This document shows, one piece after another, positions 52,072 to 59,356 of a stretch of 64,000 bases of DNA. A model generated the notes under the pieces. It was not told the DNA's origin, ran no database searches, and saw only the letters and a list, made by a program, of their open reading frames with translations. Source of the DNA: Roseomonas alba (lineage in GTDB: Bacteria > Pseudomonadota > Alphaproteobacteria > Acetobacterales > Acetobacteraceae); NCBI RefSeq assembly GCF_019430885.1, contig NZ_JAHYBZ010000002.1:372001-436000 (forward strand), in the 5' to 3' direction. The translations under genes were made by a program, and so were the position numbers. How positions within the stretch are numbered: position 1 is the stretch's first letter; each line of letters opens with the position of its first letter.

Positions 52072-52434
52072 CTATCGCCTGGAGGCGATGGAGGCGATGG
52101 AGGCGAACAGGCGGTCCACGGTCGCCCATACGGGTTCCCCCGGAAGGGCATGCCGGCGCACGAACTCCCGGGCGGCATCCGTCACGTTCAGCAGCCGGCG
52201 CGGTGCCTTGGGGTTCCAGGTCCGCAGCGTCGCGAGGGCGAGGCGGACATGCTCCGGGTCTTCCCCGACCAGGGCGGCGAGGTCCGCAAGGGCGAGGTCG
52301 GGATGCTGCCGGCGCATCTGCCGCACGCGCTCCGCCTTCTTCAGCGAGAAGGGGATGCCCGGGCGCAAGCGCCGGCTCCGGGGGTTCGGCCGCTTCACGT
52401 CCCCGGTCGGCGGTTCGCTCCGGTATTCGGTCAT
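52072..52434 (-). CDS. small helical protein, last gene of the coupled island operon
   Basis: A 120-residue basic protein. A segment (HPDLALADLAALVGEDPEHVRLALATLRTW) looks like a helix-turn-helix. The C-terminal end FASIASIASRR comes from a 9-nt tandem repeat (GGCGATGGA units near 52080-52106) that could slip and change the end. The ATG at 52434 overlaps the stop of the HD hydrolase gene (ATGA), making it the seventh gene of the coupled series. It could be a regulator; no family recognised. Confidence 0.6.
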   Translation of the reverse strand: MTEYRSEPPTGDVKRPNPRSRRLRPGIPFSLKKAERVRQMRRQHPDLALADLAALVGEDPEHVRLALATLRTWNPKAPRRLLNVTDAAREFVRRHALPGEPVWATVDRLFASIASIASRR

Positions 52435-52982
52435 CCCAGGACCCCCCAGCGGGTGGCGATCTCGCGGTTGAGCGCACCGCCGCGGCCGCGCTCCCAGGCC
52501 GCCGCCAGCATCGGCGGCGCCTTCGCGGCCTCGGTCGAGAGCAGGGCCGGATGCGGGCGGACGTTTAACCGGGCCAATTCCAGGCGGTCCGCGTCCCACA
52601 TGCAGGCGATGGTGGGGTCCGCCGACACGCCGCCCTTCTCGTGGCCGGCGCAGGCCTCCATCAGCAGGGCGAGGCGGGCGGAGCCGATCCGCAGCAGGCC
52701 CCGGCGGGACAGATCCTTGCAGAAGGCCGCGGCGCGCTCCCCGTGCTGGCCGTCATCCCCTTCGGACAGCCGGCGCGCGTCGTGCAGGAGGGCGAAGACC
52801 TCGATCAGCGCCGCATCTGCACCGGGCGTGAGGGCGGCCAGGGCGGCGCCGTTCTCTGCCACGCGGAGCCAGTGGCCCGGCCCATGGACGCCGCCCGGCG
52901 GAAGCCGGTATTCCCGCAGCACCGCCCGGACAAGCGCCGGGGTGAACAGGGGTAGGGACGCCATGAGGGCCGGCGCGTTCAT
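52431..52982 (-). CDS. HD-domain phosphohydrolase
   Basis: A 183-residue metal-dependent hydrolase. Ligand pattern: VHGPGHWLRVAENG (H33, H37), FALLHDARRLSEGDD (H67, D68), GQHGERAA (H80), CAGHEKG (H114), CMWDADRLELAR (D130, D132). This matches a small bacterial HD family of unknown substrate; HD proteins usually hydrolyse nucleotides or phosphodiesters. The ATG at 52982 overlaps the stop of the ART-like gene and its own stop overlaps the next ATG. In a mobile element it could act on nucleotides or cyclic nucleotides; this is only inference. Confidence 0.75.
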   Translation of the reverse strand: MNAPALMASLPLFTPALVRAVLREYRLPPGGVHGPGHWLRVAENGAALAALTPGADAALIEVFALLHDARRLSEGDDGQHGERAAAFCKDLSRRGLLRIGSARLALLMEACAGHEKGGVSADPTIACMWDADRLELARLNVRPHPALLSTEAAKAPPMLAAAWERGRGGALNREIATRWGVLG

Positions 52983-53743
52983 CGTGCGGCCCTCCGCATC
53001 ATCGCCTTCGCCGTCGCCGTGAAGCGGCGCGCGGCCGGGCTGAAGCCATGCAGGCCGGCAGCGACTTCCTCCGCGAAGGTCCGAATTTTCTCCAGGTTCC
53101 GATCCGCGGCGTCGGCCATGGCCTCCATCGGCATCTCCACGACCTCCCAAGCCTCGGGGGCGGCATCGAGGATCACTTCGTTGCAGCCCATGTCATCGGA
53201 ACTGAAGATGACCTGTTCCCGGCGGGCCTCGGCCCGGAGAACGACGCACGGGTCCCCCCATCCCTCGCGCCGCTTCTGGAAGGCGTGATGCGCGGCCGTG
53301 TCCGGGTCCGTGGTCCACGACATGCCGAGCGCCGCCTTCTCCGCCGGGACGCCGCAGCTTCCCCGATAGATCGGGAAGGCCTCGGGCATGTCGTCGGGCA
53401 CGGGATATGCCGCCCCAATGAAGAGGGCCCGGAGGCCGCCGGCGTCCGGGATGGCGCGCAGCAAGGCCGCGTGCTGGCTGAGCCAGAGTTCCTCGATCGC
53501 GTCCTGGATGACCTCCCGCGACACGTCCGGCATGCGGCGCAGGGCCAGCAGCATCGGCACGCGCAGGTGCGGCGCCAGCAGCCGCATGGCCTCATCCCCG
53601 CCGGACTGCCCGGCCGAGGTCAGGAAGCGGCGGACCAGGGCGGCCGCCGGCAAGGCCATGGCGTGCTTGCGCTCCGCCCGCTCCATCGCCCGGCGTTGCT
53701 GCCGGGAGACGGGCGGCGCGGACGCGGCCTCGGTCGCGCTCAC
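52979..53743 (-). CDS. protein with ADP-ribosyltransferase-like motif set
   Basis: A 254-residue protein with an N-terminal basic helix (SRQQRRAMERAERKHAM). The central part has IYRG (125-128, Arg127), then GMSWTTD (140-146), then GCNEVILDA (E189), in the order and spacing of an ADP-ribosyltransferase R-S-E core. The ACVVLRA-type strand before the glutamate fits such a fold. I cannot confirm activity. Alternatively it is a phage/island family of this fold with a structural role. It overlaps its neighbours by 4 nt on both sides. Confidence 0.55.
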   Translation of the reverse strand: MSATEAASAPPVSRQQRRAMERAERKHAMALPAAALVRRFLTSAGQSGGDEAMRLLAPHLRVPMLLALRRMPDVSREVIQDAIEELWLSQHAALLRAIPDAGGLRALFIGAAYPVPDDMPEAFPIYRGSCGVPAEKAALGMSWTTDPDTAAHHAFQKRREGWGDPCVVLRAEARREQVIFSSDDMGCNEVILDAAPEAWEVVEMPMEAMADAADRNLEKIRTFAEEVAAGLHGFSPAARRFTATAKAMMRRAAR

Positions 53744-54120
53744 GCCGTCGCCGCCAGGGTGGCGCGGTGCAGGGCGAGCCCGCCCGGGTGCGCGAGGGCC
53801 AGATGCGTTGCCGTCGCCGGCGGGACGCTGCCGGGCACGACGAAGGACTTCACCAGTTCCTGGAATTGGCTCTGCCAGTAGCTCCGCGGCATCGTTGCCC
53901 CGGCCTTCGCGAGCCGGATGGCCTCGGCGACCTCGCCCGTGGGCTCATAGGCCTTGGCGAGGGCCACCACATGCTGGACAGGGTCCCCGCCCTTGGCGAT
54001 GCCGATCTGCGCGCCGGGCACCGCCGGAACGCCGACAACCGAAATCTCGCGGACGTTGAGGGAGGACAGCCGGCGCGATCCGCCGGAGGCCTTCTCGAAC
54101 ATGGAGGCGAAGGTGTTCAT
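53740..54120 (-). CDS. small island protein next to XkdF-like protease
   Basis: A 126-residue protein. The start MNTFASMFEKASGGSRRLSSLNVREISVVGVPAVPGAQIGIAKGG resembles the region after the catalytic core of prohead proteases (V-x-E-I-S-x-V-x-x-P-A pattern), so it may be a split second half of the XkdF-like protein encoded 2 nt upstream. The C-terminal half is helical (VVALAKAYEPTGEVAEAIRLAKAG). Its stop overlaps the ART-like start. Family not certain. Confidence 0.55.
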   Translation of the reverse strand: MNTFASMFEKASGGSRRLSSLNVREISVVGVPAVPGAQIGIAKGGDPVQHVVALAKAYEPTGEVAEAIRLAKAGATMPRSYWQSQFQELVKSFVVPGSVPPATATHLALAHPGGLALHRATLAATA

Positions 54121-54122
54121 GG

Positions 54123-54497
54123 TCAGGTTCTCACTCCCGATCCGCCGATGGAAAGGCCTGCCCCTGCCGCAACGGCAGCGCGGACGGCGGGCCACGCTTC
54201 GGGGGCGAACTCCAGGCCGACGAGCCAGAGGCCGTTGCCGGTTGGCAGGGTGAAGCCGAGGGCGGCCGCGATTTCCCGGGTCATGGGAAAACTCGCGATC
54301 ACCTGCCCGCGGTCCACGCCGTCATGCTGCATGCGCGCGGCGATGCCGGCGCGCATCGAGCGCACGGCGGCTTCCTCCAATTCGACCTCATCGATCAGGT
54401 CGCCCTGGGTATCGACCACGCCCGCCACCAACGCGACGCCATACAGCCTGCGCTTGTCCTCGCTGGCCTTCAGGATGGTTCCCTGTGCGGCGGTCAT
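54123..54497 (-). CDS. XkdF-like putative serine protease domain protein
   Basis: A 124-residue protein matching the XkdF-type (S78_2) domain: LYGVALVAGVVDTQGDLIDEVELEEAAVR, ARMQHDG (candidate catalytic His58), GQVIASFPMT, LPTGNGLWLVGLEFAPEAWPAVR, AGLSIGG (candidate nucleophile Ser116). XkdF-like domains process phage proheads. Here no capsid, portal or terminase gene is nearby, so it either serves a helper phage or has another job. The ATG at 54497 overlaps the stop of the preceding gene. Confidence 0.7.
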   Translation of the reverse strand: MTAAQGTILKASEDKRRLYGVALVAGVVDTQGDLIDEVELEEAAVRSMRAGIAARMQHDGVDRGQVIASFPMTREIAAALGFTLPTGNGLWLVGLEFAPEAWPAVRAAVAAGAGLSIGGSGVRT

Positions 54498-54859
54498 GCT
54501 GCGACCTCCGGGAGCCCGGCGCGCCGGCTCCGCGTTCCTCGGGTGGTGCTGGGGGCCGGCGGCGAGACCGGCAGGAAGGACAGCGCAAGCGCGTCCGCCG
54601 CGACCATCGACCGGGCGTGCCGCTGCGACATGCATTCCAAGCGGAGCAGCGGGGCGATGCCGTGGCGATAGGCAGCCAGCGTCACTTCCCGCTTCGAAGG
54701 CAGGGGCGCCGCGGAATAGCCGAGATCGCGCAGTTCCCGCGCCGCCTTCTCCCGCCGCTTCAGGGCGAGCCGGAGGGCGACGAAAGCCCGATCCACGCGA
54801 TCCGCTGCCTTCAGCAGTTCGGCGCCCTTGACGGCCTGCTCGGCGGTCCAGGCACTCAT
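54494..54859 (-). CDS. island protein, paralogue of the neighbouring coiled-coil protein
   Basis: A 121-residue protein whose body (ADRVDRAFVALRLALKRREKAARELRDLGY, a middle HGIAPLLRLE segment, then SQRHARSMVAADALALS) aligns with residues about 125-200 of the protein at 54856 (AKADVAFAALRVALEARKKAARELYNLDF, HGLETFLGIE, TRHAAPLAIGDAELLAL). It looks like a shortened duplicate lacking the coiled coil. Its ATG overlaps the stop of that gene. Family unknown; perhaps a structural or scaffold-like pair. Confidence 0.6.
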   Translation of the reverse strand: MSAWTAEQAVKGAELLKAADRVDRAFVALRLALKRREKAARELRDLGYSAAPLPSKREVTLAAYRHGIAPLLRLECMSQRHARSMVAADALALSFLPVSPPAPSTTRGTRSRRAGLPEVAA

Positions 54860-55485
54860 GCCGCGTCCTCCGCGGCAAGGTCCGCCACGTCCCGACCCGA
54901 CCGGAGCGCAAGCAACTCCGCATCGCCTATCGCCAGAGGCGCAGCGTGCCGGGTCAGGCTCCGCTCGATGCCGAGGAAGGTTTCCAGGCCATGATGGCAG
55001 GCTGCCCGCTGCACCCCGGCAGGCAGCAGCAGGCGGGATTGGGGAAAGTCGAGGTTGTAGAGTTCCCTGGCAGCCTTCTTCCGCGCTTCTAGGGCGACGC
55101 GAAGGGCGGCGAAGGCCACATCGGCCTTTGCGGAGGCCTCGACCACGCGCCGGCAGGTTGCCGTGATCCGGCTCTGCCGATCCGCCTCGGCCGCCAAGGC
55201 TTCCTGCTTGGCCGCCGCGTCGCGGGACTGCGTTGCCTGCTCCAGGCTCATGCTCAGCATGTCCTCGGCGGCGATCAGTTCGGCGGTCTTGCTGTTGAGC
55301 CCCGCCAGTTCCTCGGTCGCCGCGGCGTCCCCGTCCGTCACCTTGAGCGCAATGGCCCGGCGCCGGTCCGACAGGGCGGCGAGGCCGGCCTTCGTCTCCG
55401 CCTGTCGCCGTTGCAGGTCCGCCAGCCGCGCATCCCACTCCGCCACGGTGAGGCCCGGATCATCCTTCGCCCTGGGCTTCGCCAT
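54856..55485 (-). CDS. coiled-coil island protein, first gene of the coupled operon
   Basis: A 209-residue protein: a long N-terminal coiled coil (about 15-110; LADLQRRQAETKAGLAALSDRRRAIALK and EELAGLNSKTAELIAAEDMLSMSLEQATQSRDAAAKQEALAAEADRQ regions), then a domain shared with the next gene. The ATG at 55485 is used; TTG at 55500 is possible. Coiled-coil proteins just before prohead proteases are often scaffolds, but this is inference. It is the first of seven genes with 4-nt overlaps (one 2-nt gap), behind a palindromic operator 44 nt upstream. Confidence 0.6.
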   Translation of the reverse strand: MAKPRAKDDPGLTVAEWDARLADLQRRQAETKAGLAALSDRRRAIALKVTDGDAAATEELAGLNSKTAELIAAEDMLSMSLEQATQSRDAAAKQEALAAEADRQSRITATCRRVVEASAKADVAFAALRVALEARKKAARELYNLDFPQSRLLLPAGVQRAACHHGLETFLGIERSLTRHAAPLAIGDAELLALRSGRDVADLAAEDAA

Positions 55486-55528
55486 CCCCTCGCGCTCCAA
55501 CTATGTGCGAGGCATACAATAGTCATGT

Positions 55529-55549
55529 GGTAATGGAGTTTCCATTACC
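55529..55549. promoter_or_regulatory. perfect palindrome upstream of island operon (likely operator)
   Basis: GGTAATGGA-GTT-TCCATTACC: 9-bp arms with a 3-nt centre, 44 nt upstream of the operon start at 55485. On the minus strand an ATGGAA/TATTGT pair with 18-nt spacing could be a promoter overlapping the palindrome. The form is typical of a phage-type repressor operator. No obvious repressor gene is adjacent, so a host or helper-phage regulator is possible. Confidence 0.5.
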
Positions 55550-55958
55550 TGGCCGATTATGTGGCCCTTCCCGCGTCATGGAGCGCCACATGTGACGCCT
55601 ACTCCGTGCCCTATACTGTCGAAGTTCACACTTTTACGGAGTAGAAGGCGACCCTGTAGATGATGCAGGAGAGGGTGAGCCCTGAGCATCGCCGGGAATA
55701 CGGCATGGAGGGCCTACGCCGGCGCCCGACGCGGCGAGGCGGGGCAGGGCAGCGCCAGCCGCCCCTGGGAAAAGGGCAGTCTCCACCGGCCGGACGGGCA
55801 GCATGGCATCGCATCGGTTCGGTTCCTCCGTCCGGCGCCCTATCCACTCCGGGAAACGGCGGTTTTCTGTGCGCTTCGGGCCGATCCGATGAGCCGCGAT
55901 CCAGCCATCCCCCACAGCCGTCCCCACACGGCCAGCTTTCCATGAGGGCGTGGTCCGG
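55550..55958. other. island intergenic region with second inverted repeat
   Basis: About 410 nt with no supported gene. An inverted repeat CTACTCCGT (55599-55607) / ACGGAGTAG (55636-55644) separated by 28 AT-richer nt could be another regulator-binding site or leader hairpin. The rest is GC-rich with only shadow frames. Confidence 0.4.
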
Positions 55959-56366
55959 TCAGGCGTTCCCTAGCGGCACAGCATTCCGAAGTGCCTCTTG
56001 GTTGGCCTCAGCCTCTATGCGGTCCAGCCGATCCTCCGCGTCGTGCAGGATCGCCAGGGCGCGCGGATGGGCCCGGTTTACGAACCGATCCGTCAGCGCC
56101 AGGGCATCCGGCGGCGGAAGAACCGCGCCCGCCGTTAGGCGGATGGCATCGCCGGCGAAGCAGATGCCTTCATCGCACAGGCCGTCCCGGTCATAGAGCT
56201 TCGCTATCGCCAGCAACAGTTCATCCGTCAGGTCCGTGTCGGAGAGAACGTCGCAGAGCGCCGCGGCGAAAGCCCGCCGAACCCGTTGCCGCTTCGCCGC
56301 CGGCCGGACGCGCCGCGCTTCCTTCGCAAGCGCCTTGGATGAGGCCTTGGGCATTGATGCGCTCAT
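55959..56366 (-). CDS. hypothetical island protein
   Basis: A 135-residue helical protein (RRVRPAAKRQRVRRAFAAALCDVLSD, ELLLAIAKLYDRDGLCDEGICFAGDAIRLTAGA, RALAILHDAEDRLDRIEAEANQEAL). The ATG at 56366 overlaps the stop of the HExxH gene. Basic N-terminus, acidic C-terminus; no family recognised. Part of the left-running early-type operon that begins with the excisionase-like genes. Confidence 0.55.
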   Translation of the reverse strand: MSASMPKASSKALAKEARRVRPAAKRQRVRRAFAAALCDVLSDTDLTDELLLAIAKLYDRDGLCDEGICFAGDAIRLTAGAVLPPPDALALTDRFVNRAHPRALAILHDAEDRLDRIEAEANQEALRNAVPLGNA

Positions 56367-56947
56367 GCCCAGCCTTCCTTGGCGCGGTGAGCCGCGAACA
56401 CCTCCGGCATCCACCACCATCGGGGGCGTCGATCGTCGATCAAGTCGCGGGCCGCGCAAAGCAGTTGGGGCCAGTGTGATCCGGTGCCCGGCCTCAGTAT
56501 TTTCGCGACGCGAAGGCAGGCCCTTTCGGCCCGACGCCAATCCGCGTCAGTGCCTACGGCCGGCGCGCGGAAGCCTATCCCTTGCCAATCCGTGGCGGAC
56601 ATGCAGGCCAGTTCCTCCAGCGAGAGCCGCCAGAAGTCATCATCATCGAAACCGTATTCCTCAAGGCAACCGCGCGCCTTCCACGCTTCCTCAGCAACCA
56701 TGCCAGCCACGCCGATCATCGCCTTGTGGATGGTCGAGGGGCGCGGGGACGGCCAGTGATCGATGAAGGCGTGCCCGCCCCATGTCTTTTCATCGTGAGG
56801 ATCGAAATCCCCTTCGCGCTGCCAGATTGAGGCGGAGCAGAGCCGCGCGCCCAGCGCCATTCCGACAACGGCGTGTCCGGCTTCATGGATGGCCGACATG
56901 CGGCGATCCCGCGCCAGTATTTGGCCTAGGCTCATGGGCGCGTTCAT
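56363..56947 (-). CDS. HExxH-containing protein (putative zinc metalloprotease)
   Basis: A 194-residue protein with MSAIHEAGHAVVGMALGARL, where HEAGH (21-25) is a zinc-binding HExxH of the gluzincin/FtsH-peptidase type. A C-terminal glutamate or aspartate ligand could be in AMIGVAGMVAEEAWKARG. There is no ATPase domain, unlike FtsH, so it would be a stand-alone peptidase. Proteins of this type occur in phages and mobile elements; targets unknown. It overlaps both neighbours by 4 nt. Confidence 0.65.
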   Translation of the reverse strand: MNAPMSLGQILARDRRMSAIHEAGHAVVGMALGARLCSASIWQREGDFDPHDEKTWGGHAFIDHWPSPRPSTIHKAMIGVAGMVAEEAWKARGCLEEYGFDDDDFWRLSLEELACMSATDWQGIGFRAPAVGTDADWRRAERACLRVAKILRPGTGSHWPQLLCAARDLIDDRRPRWWWMPEVFAAHRAKEGWA

Positions 56948-57177
56948 GCCCCGCCTCCCGTCACATGCGACGCGAGAAAGGCGTCAAGGCCCGCCCGGTC
57001 GATGAGCCGGCGCTTGCCGACCTTCGCGGAGCGGACCCGACCGGAGACGACGAGTTCAAACATCAGGGTCCGGCCGAGGCCGGAATAGGTCACGGCGTTC
57101 GCGACGGTGAGCCATGCAGGCTGGACCGTGACACCCGCGACGCGCGGCGCGCGCGATTGATCGTTGGCAGTCATCAA
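56944..57177 (-). CDS. excisionase/AlpA-like DNA-binding protein
   Basis: A 77-residue protein with a MerR/AlpA-type winged helix: PAWLTVANAVTYSGLGRTLMFELVVSGRVRSAKVGKRRLIDRAGLDAFLASH. Such proteins control excision with the integrase or activate it. Its ATG (57177) overlaps the stop of a second protein of the same kind. Confidence 0.7.
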   Translation of the reverse strand: MMTANDQSRAPRVAGVTVQPAWLTVANAVTYSGLGRTLMFELVVSGRVRSAKVGKRRLIDRAGLDAFLASHVTGGGA

Positions 57178-57425
57178 GACGCGCTCCGAACCGGGGGTAG
57201 CGAAGCGAGGAAGGCGCGCAGGCTGTCCATCAGGACCAGGACGCGCGGGCCGGCTTTCACGGCCTGAAGGCGACCATCGCAGATGGCTTCAAGGACTGTG
57301 ACGCGGCCGAGGCCGGTGATGCGGACCGCCTCCATTACCGTCACGGCGAGCGTGGGTGCGGCAGGCGGGTCGGTGTCGTCATGCACCGCGACACGCGGCA
57401 GGTTGCGGGCTGAAGGGTTCGGCAT
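57174..57425 (-). CDS. second excisionase/AlpA-like DNA-binding protein
   Basis: An 83-residue protein with LAVTVMEAVRITGLGRVTVLEAICDGRLQAVKAGPRVLVLMDSLRAFLASL, the same winged-helix pattern as its neighbour (helix, G-x-R/K recognition, VLVLMDSL wing). A tandem pair of such proteins is less usual than one and may allow two DNA targets. A 76-nt gap separates it from the gene after the integrase. Confidence 0.65.
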   Translation of the reverse strand: MPNPSARNLPRVAVHDDTDPPAAPTLAVTVMEAVRITGLGRVTVLEAICDGRLQAVKAGPRVLVLMDSLRAFLASLPPVRSAS

Positions 57426-57501
57426 GGGGGCCTCCGGTTGCGAGGCCCGACTATCTAGCGGGGTGGGTGGTCCGCCTGCCGATGCTCCCGGACCACTTTC
57501 T

Positions 57502-57957
57502 TCAGGCGCCAGCCGTCACCGCGCGCAGAACCATCGCCCGCGTCCAACCGTGCCGCCGTCGCAGGATGCTGGCACGGGAACGCGCCGACAGAGTGGGCGA
57601 CAGGGCCACCCAGGCTTCGCGTATCGCCACATCGCGGGCGGCCGCTCTGTCCGTTCGCGCGGTCGCGCTTGCCGATCCGGCCACCGTGGCAACGTCGCGC
57701 CGGTCGATGGCGGCGAAGGCAGCCTCGGCAACATCGTCCCCCTGGCGCTCCAACCCATCCGCCAGCCGCATCGCGAGGCCGACGAAGGCTTCGGGCGTGA
57801 GGCCGCCGGCGAGGATGCGGGCGACCTCGCATGCGGCGCGGTGGGTGCGAGGGCCGGGCCGCGTCGCGGCGAGGTGCCGCTCCATCAGCGCCCGTGTCTC
57901 CGCCGGCAGAGCCGCCAGAAGCGCGTCCAGTTCATCGGGTGGGAGCGTGTCCGGCAT
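57502..57957 (-). CDS. hypothetical island protein coupled to integrase
   Basis: A 151-residue helical protein (PDELDALLAALPAETRALMERHL, HRAACEVARILAGGLTPEAFVGLAMRLADGLE, a C-terminal ARSRASILRRRHGWTRAMVLRAVTA basic region that may bind DNA). Its ATG shares one base with the integrase stop (TGATG), so the two are probably coupled. No family recognised. Confidence 0.55.
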   Translation of the reverse strand: MPDTLPPDELDALLAALPAETRALMERHLAATRPGPRTHRAACEVARILAGGLTPEAFVGLAMRLADGLERQGDDVAEAAFAAIDRRDVATVAGSASATARTDRAAARDVAIREAWVALSPTLSARSRASILRRRHGWTRAMVLRAVTAGA

Positions 57958-59216
57958 CAGGACGCATCTCGCGCACGGATCAGCGGAACGACCTGGGCCG
58001 GCGGCGCGTCGATGAAGGCTGCCCAATCTCGCATCAGCACGGCGCGCTGCTCGACCAGATCGGCGCGGCGATAAGCCCGCTCCACCGCGCTGCCGACTGA
58101 GTGCGCCAAAGCGAGTTCGGCCGCGACGTGATCCTTTCCGGTCAGCGCGCACCAATCCCGGAAGGCGCTGCGAAAGCCATGCGGCACGGCGACATGGCCC
58201 TGTTCATCGCGCCAACCCGGGCCGCCGCCCTTCCGGTCGCCAGCGTCCAGGTCGCGCAGGATTTTCAACAGCGTCATGTCGGACAACGGCCGACCCTGCC
58301 GCTGCCCGGGGAACACCAGCGCGGCCGGATCAGGCTTGCTGCCATCGCCGGGCAATTGATCGATCAGGATGGCGAGAGCAGGAGCAGACAGCGGGACGCG
58401 GTGTTCCTTCGCGACCTTCATCCGTGCCGCCGGGATGACCCACAGCCGGCGGTCCAGGTCGATTTCGCCCCAAGTCGCGCCGCGGACCTCGCCGGATCGG
58501 GCGGCGGTCAGTATGGCAAACTCCAAAGCCCTGGCGGCAGCGCCGTCCCGGTCGCGTAGCAGAGCCATGAAGTCATGCATGCGGGCGAGGGGCAGGGCAG
58601 GGTGGTTCCGCACCACACGCGCCGCGCCGGGCCGCGACAGCAGCGGCTTCAAGCGCCGGGGCGTCGCCGGGTTCTCCCCGGAGCGCCAGCCCGCGGCGAT
58701 GGCGAACTCCAACACGTTGTCGAGCCAGCCCCGCAGTTTCTTCGCGGCGACCGGCTTGGTGTTCCAGATCGGCGCCAGCACAGCCCGCACGTCCTCAATG
58801 GTTACGTCTTTCGCGGGTATGCGAAGCAGGCGCCGGGCGTGCAGCTTCATCGAAGCCTCGACCATCGGCTTCGTCTTGGCCGACCGCCACGCCGGGCTAT
58901 GCGCCTCGATCCAGGCGGCGAGGGCGTCCGCCATGCTGCGCGGCGCCTCAGCCTCTCTCCGCGCCCGCTTTTCGGCCAGCGGGTCGCGACCGTCCCGCGC
59001 AGCCTCCTTGTTGACCTTCGCTGCCTCCCTGGCGGCGCTCAGTCGGATTTCAGGATACGGGCCAAGCCCCAGGTCGCGCTGCCTGCCGAGGATGCGAAGC
59101 CGCTGCCCCCAAGAGCGCGATCCGTCCGGCCTGACGAAGAAGAACAGCCCCGTGCCCCGATCATCGAAATGCCTACCCGGTGGCAGTCCCGGCAGCGCCC
59201 TGTCGTGAAGTGCCAT
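57957..59216 (-). CDS. int: tyrosine-type integrase of the island
   Basis: A 419-residue integrase of the DUF4102 plus phage-integrase type: N-terminal arm-binding domain (ALPGLPPGRHFDDRGTGLFFFVRPDGSRSW), SAM-like core-binding domain (about 95-190), and a catalytic domain with R240 (TAARSGEVRG), HGFR (346-349), H372 and Y382 (AHSVGSAVERAYRR). It inserts the element into the tRNA-Arg 3' end. The ATG at 59216, with a GGGAAAGAG site, is chosen because in-frame upstream sequence runs across the attachment site. attR lies 141 nt upstream. Confidence 0.9.
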   Translation of the reverse strand: MALHDRALPGLPPGRHFDDRGTGLFFFVRPDGSRSWGQRLRILGRQRDLGLGPYPEIRLSAAREAAKVNKEAARDGRDPLAEKRARREAEAPRSMADALAAWIEAHSPAWRSAKTKPMVEASMKLHARRLLRIPAKDVTIEDVRAVLAPIWNTKPVAAKKLRGWLDNVLEFAIAAGWRSGENPATPRRLKPLLSRPGAARVVRNHPALPLARMHDFMALLRDRDGAAARALEFAILTAARSGEVRGATWGEIDLDRRLWVIPAARMKVAKEHRVPLSAPALAILIDQLPGDGSKPDPAALVFPGQRQGRPLSDMTLLKILRDLDAGDRKGGGPGWRDEQGHVAVPHGFRSAFRDWCALTGKDHVAAELALAHSVGSAVERAYRRADLVEQRAVLMRDWAAFIDAPPAQVVPLIRARDAS

Positions 59217-59356
59217 CTCTTTCCCGTCCCTACGCCCGTCCCCACAGCGGAGCCGGTTTCGGCCGGTCCACGGCGGTCCGGTCCGGACGGAATGTGCGGC
59301 GGAAACCGAGGAAATACCAGCGTTTTCCCGGCTGTAGCGATTTGCCGCGAACGGCT

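Noticed and set aside
51710..52471. Plus-strand open frame across the gap and the 52072 gene
   Set aside because: It has no domain or ribosome-binding site and opposes a set of genes tied by 4-nt overlaps.
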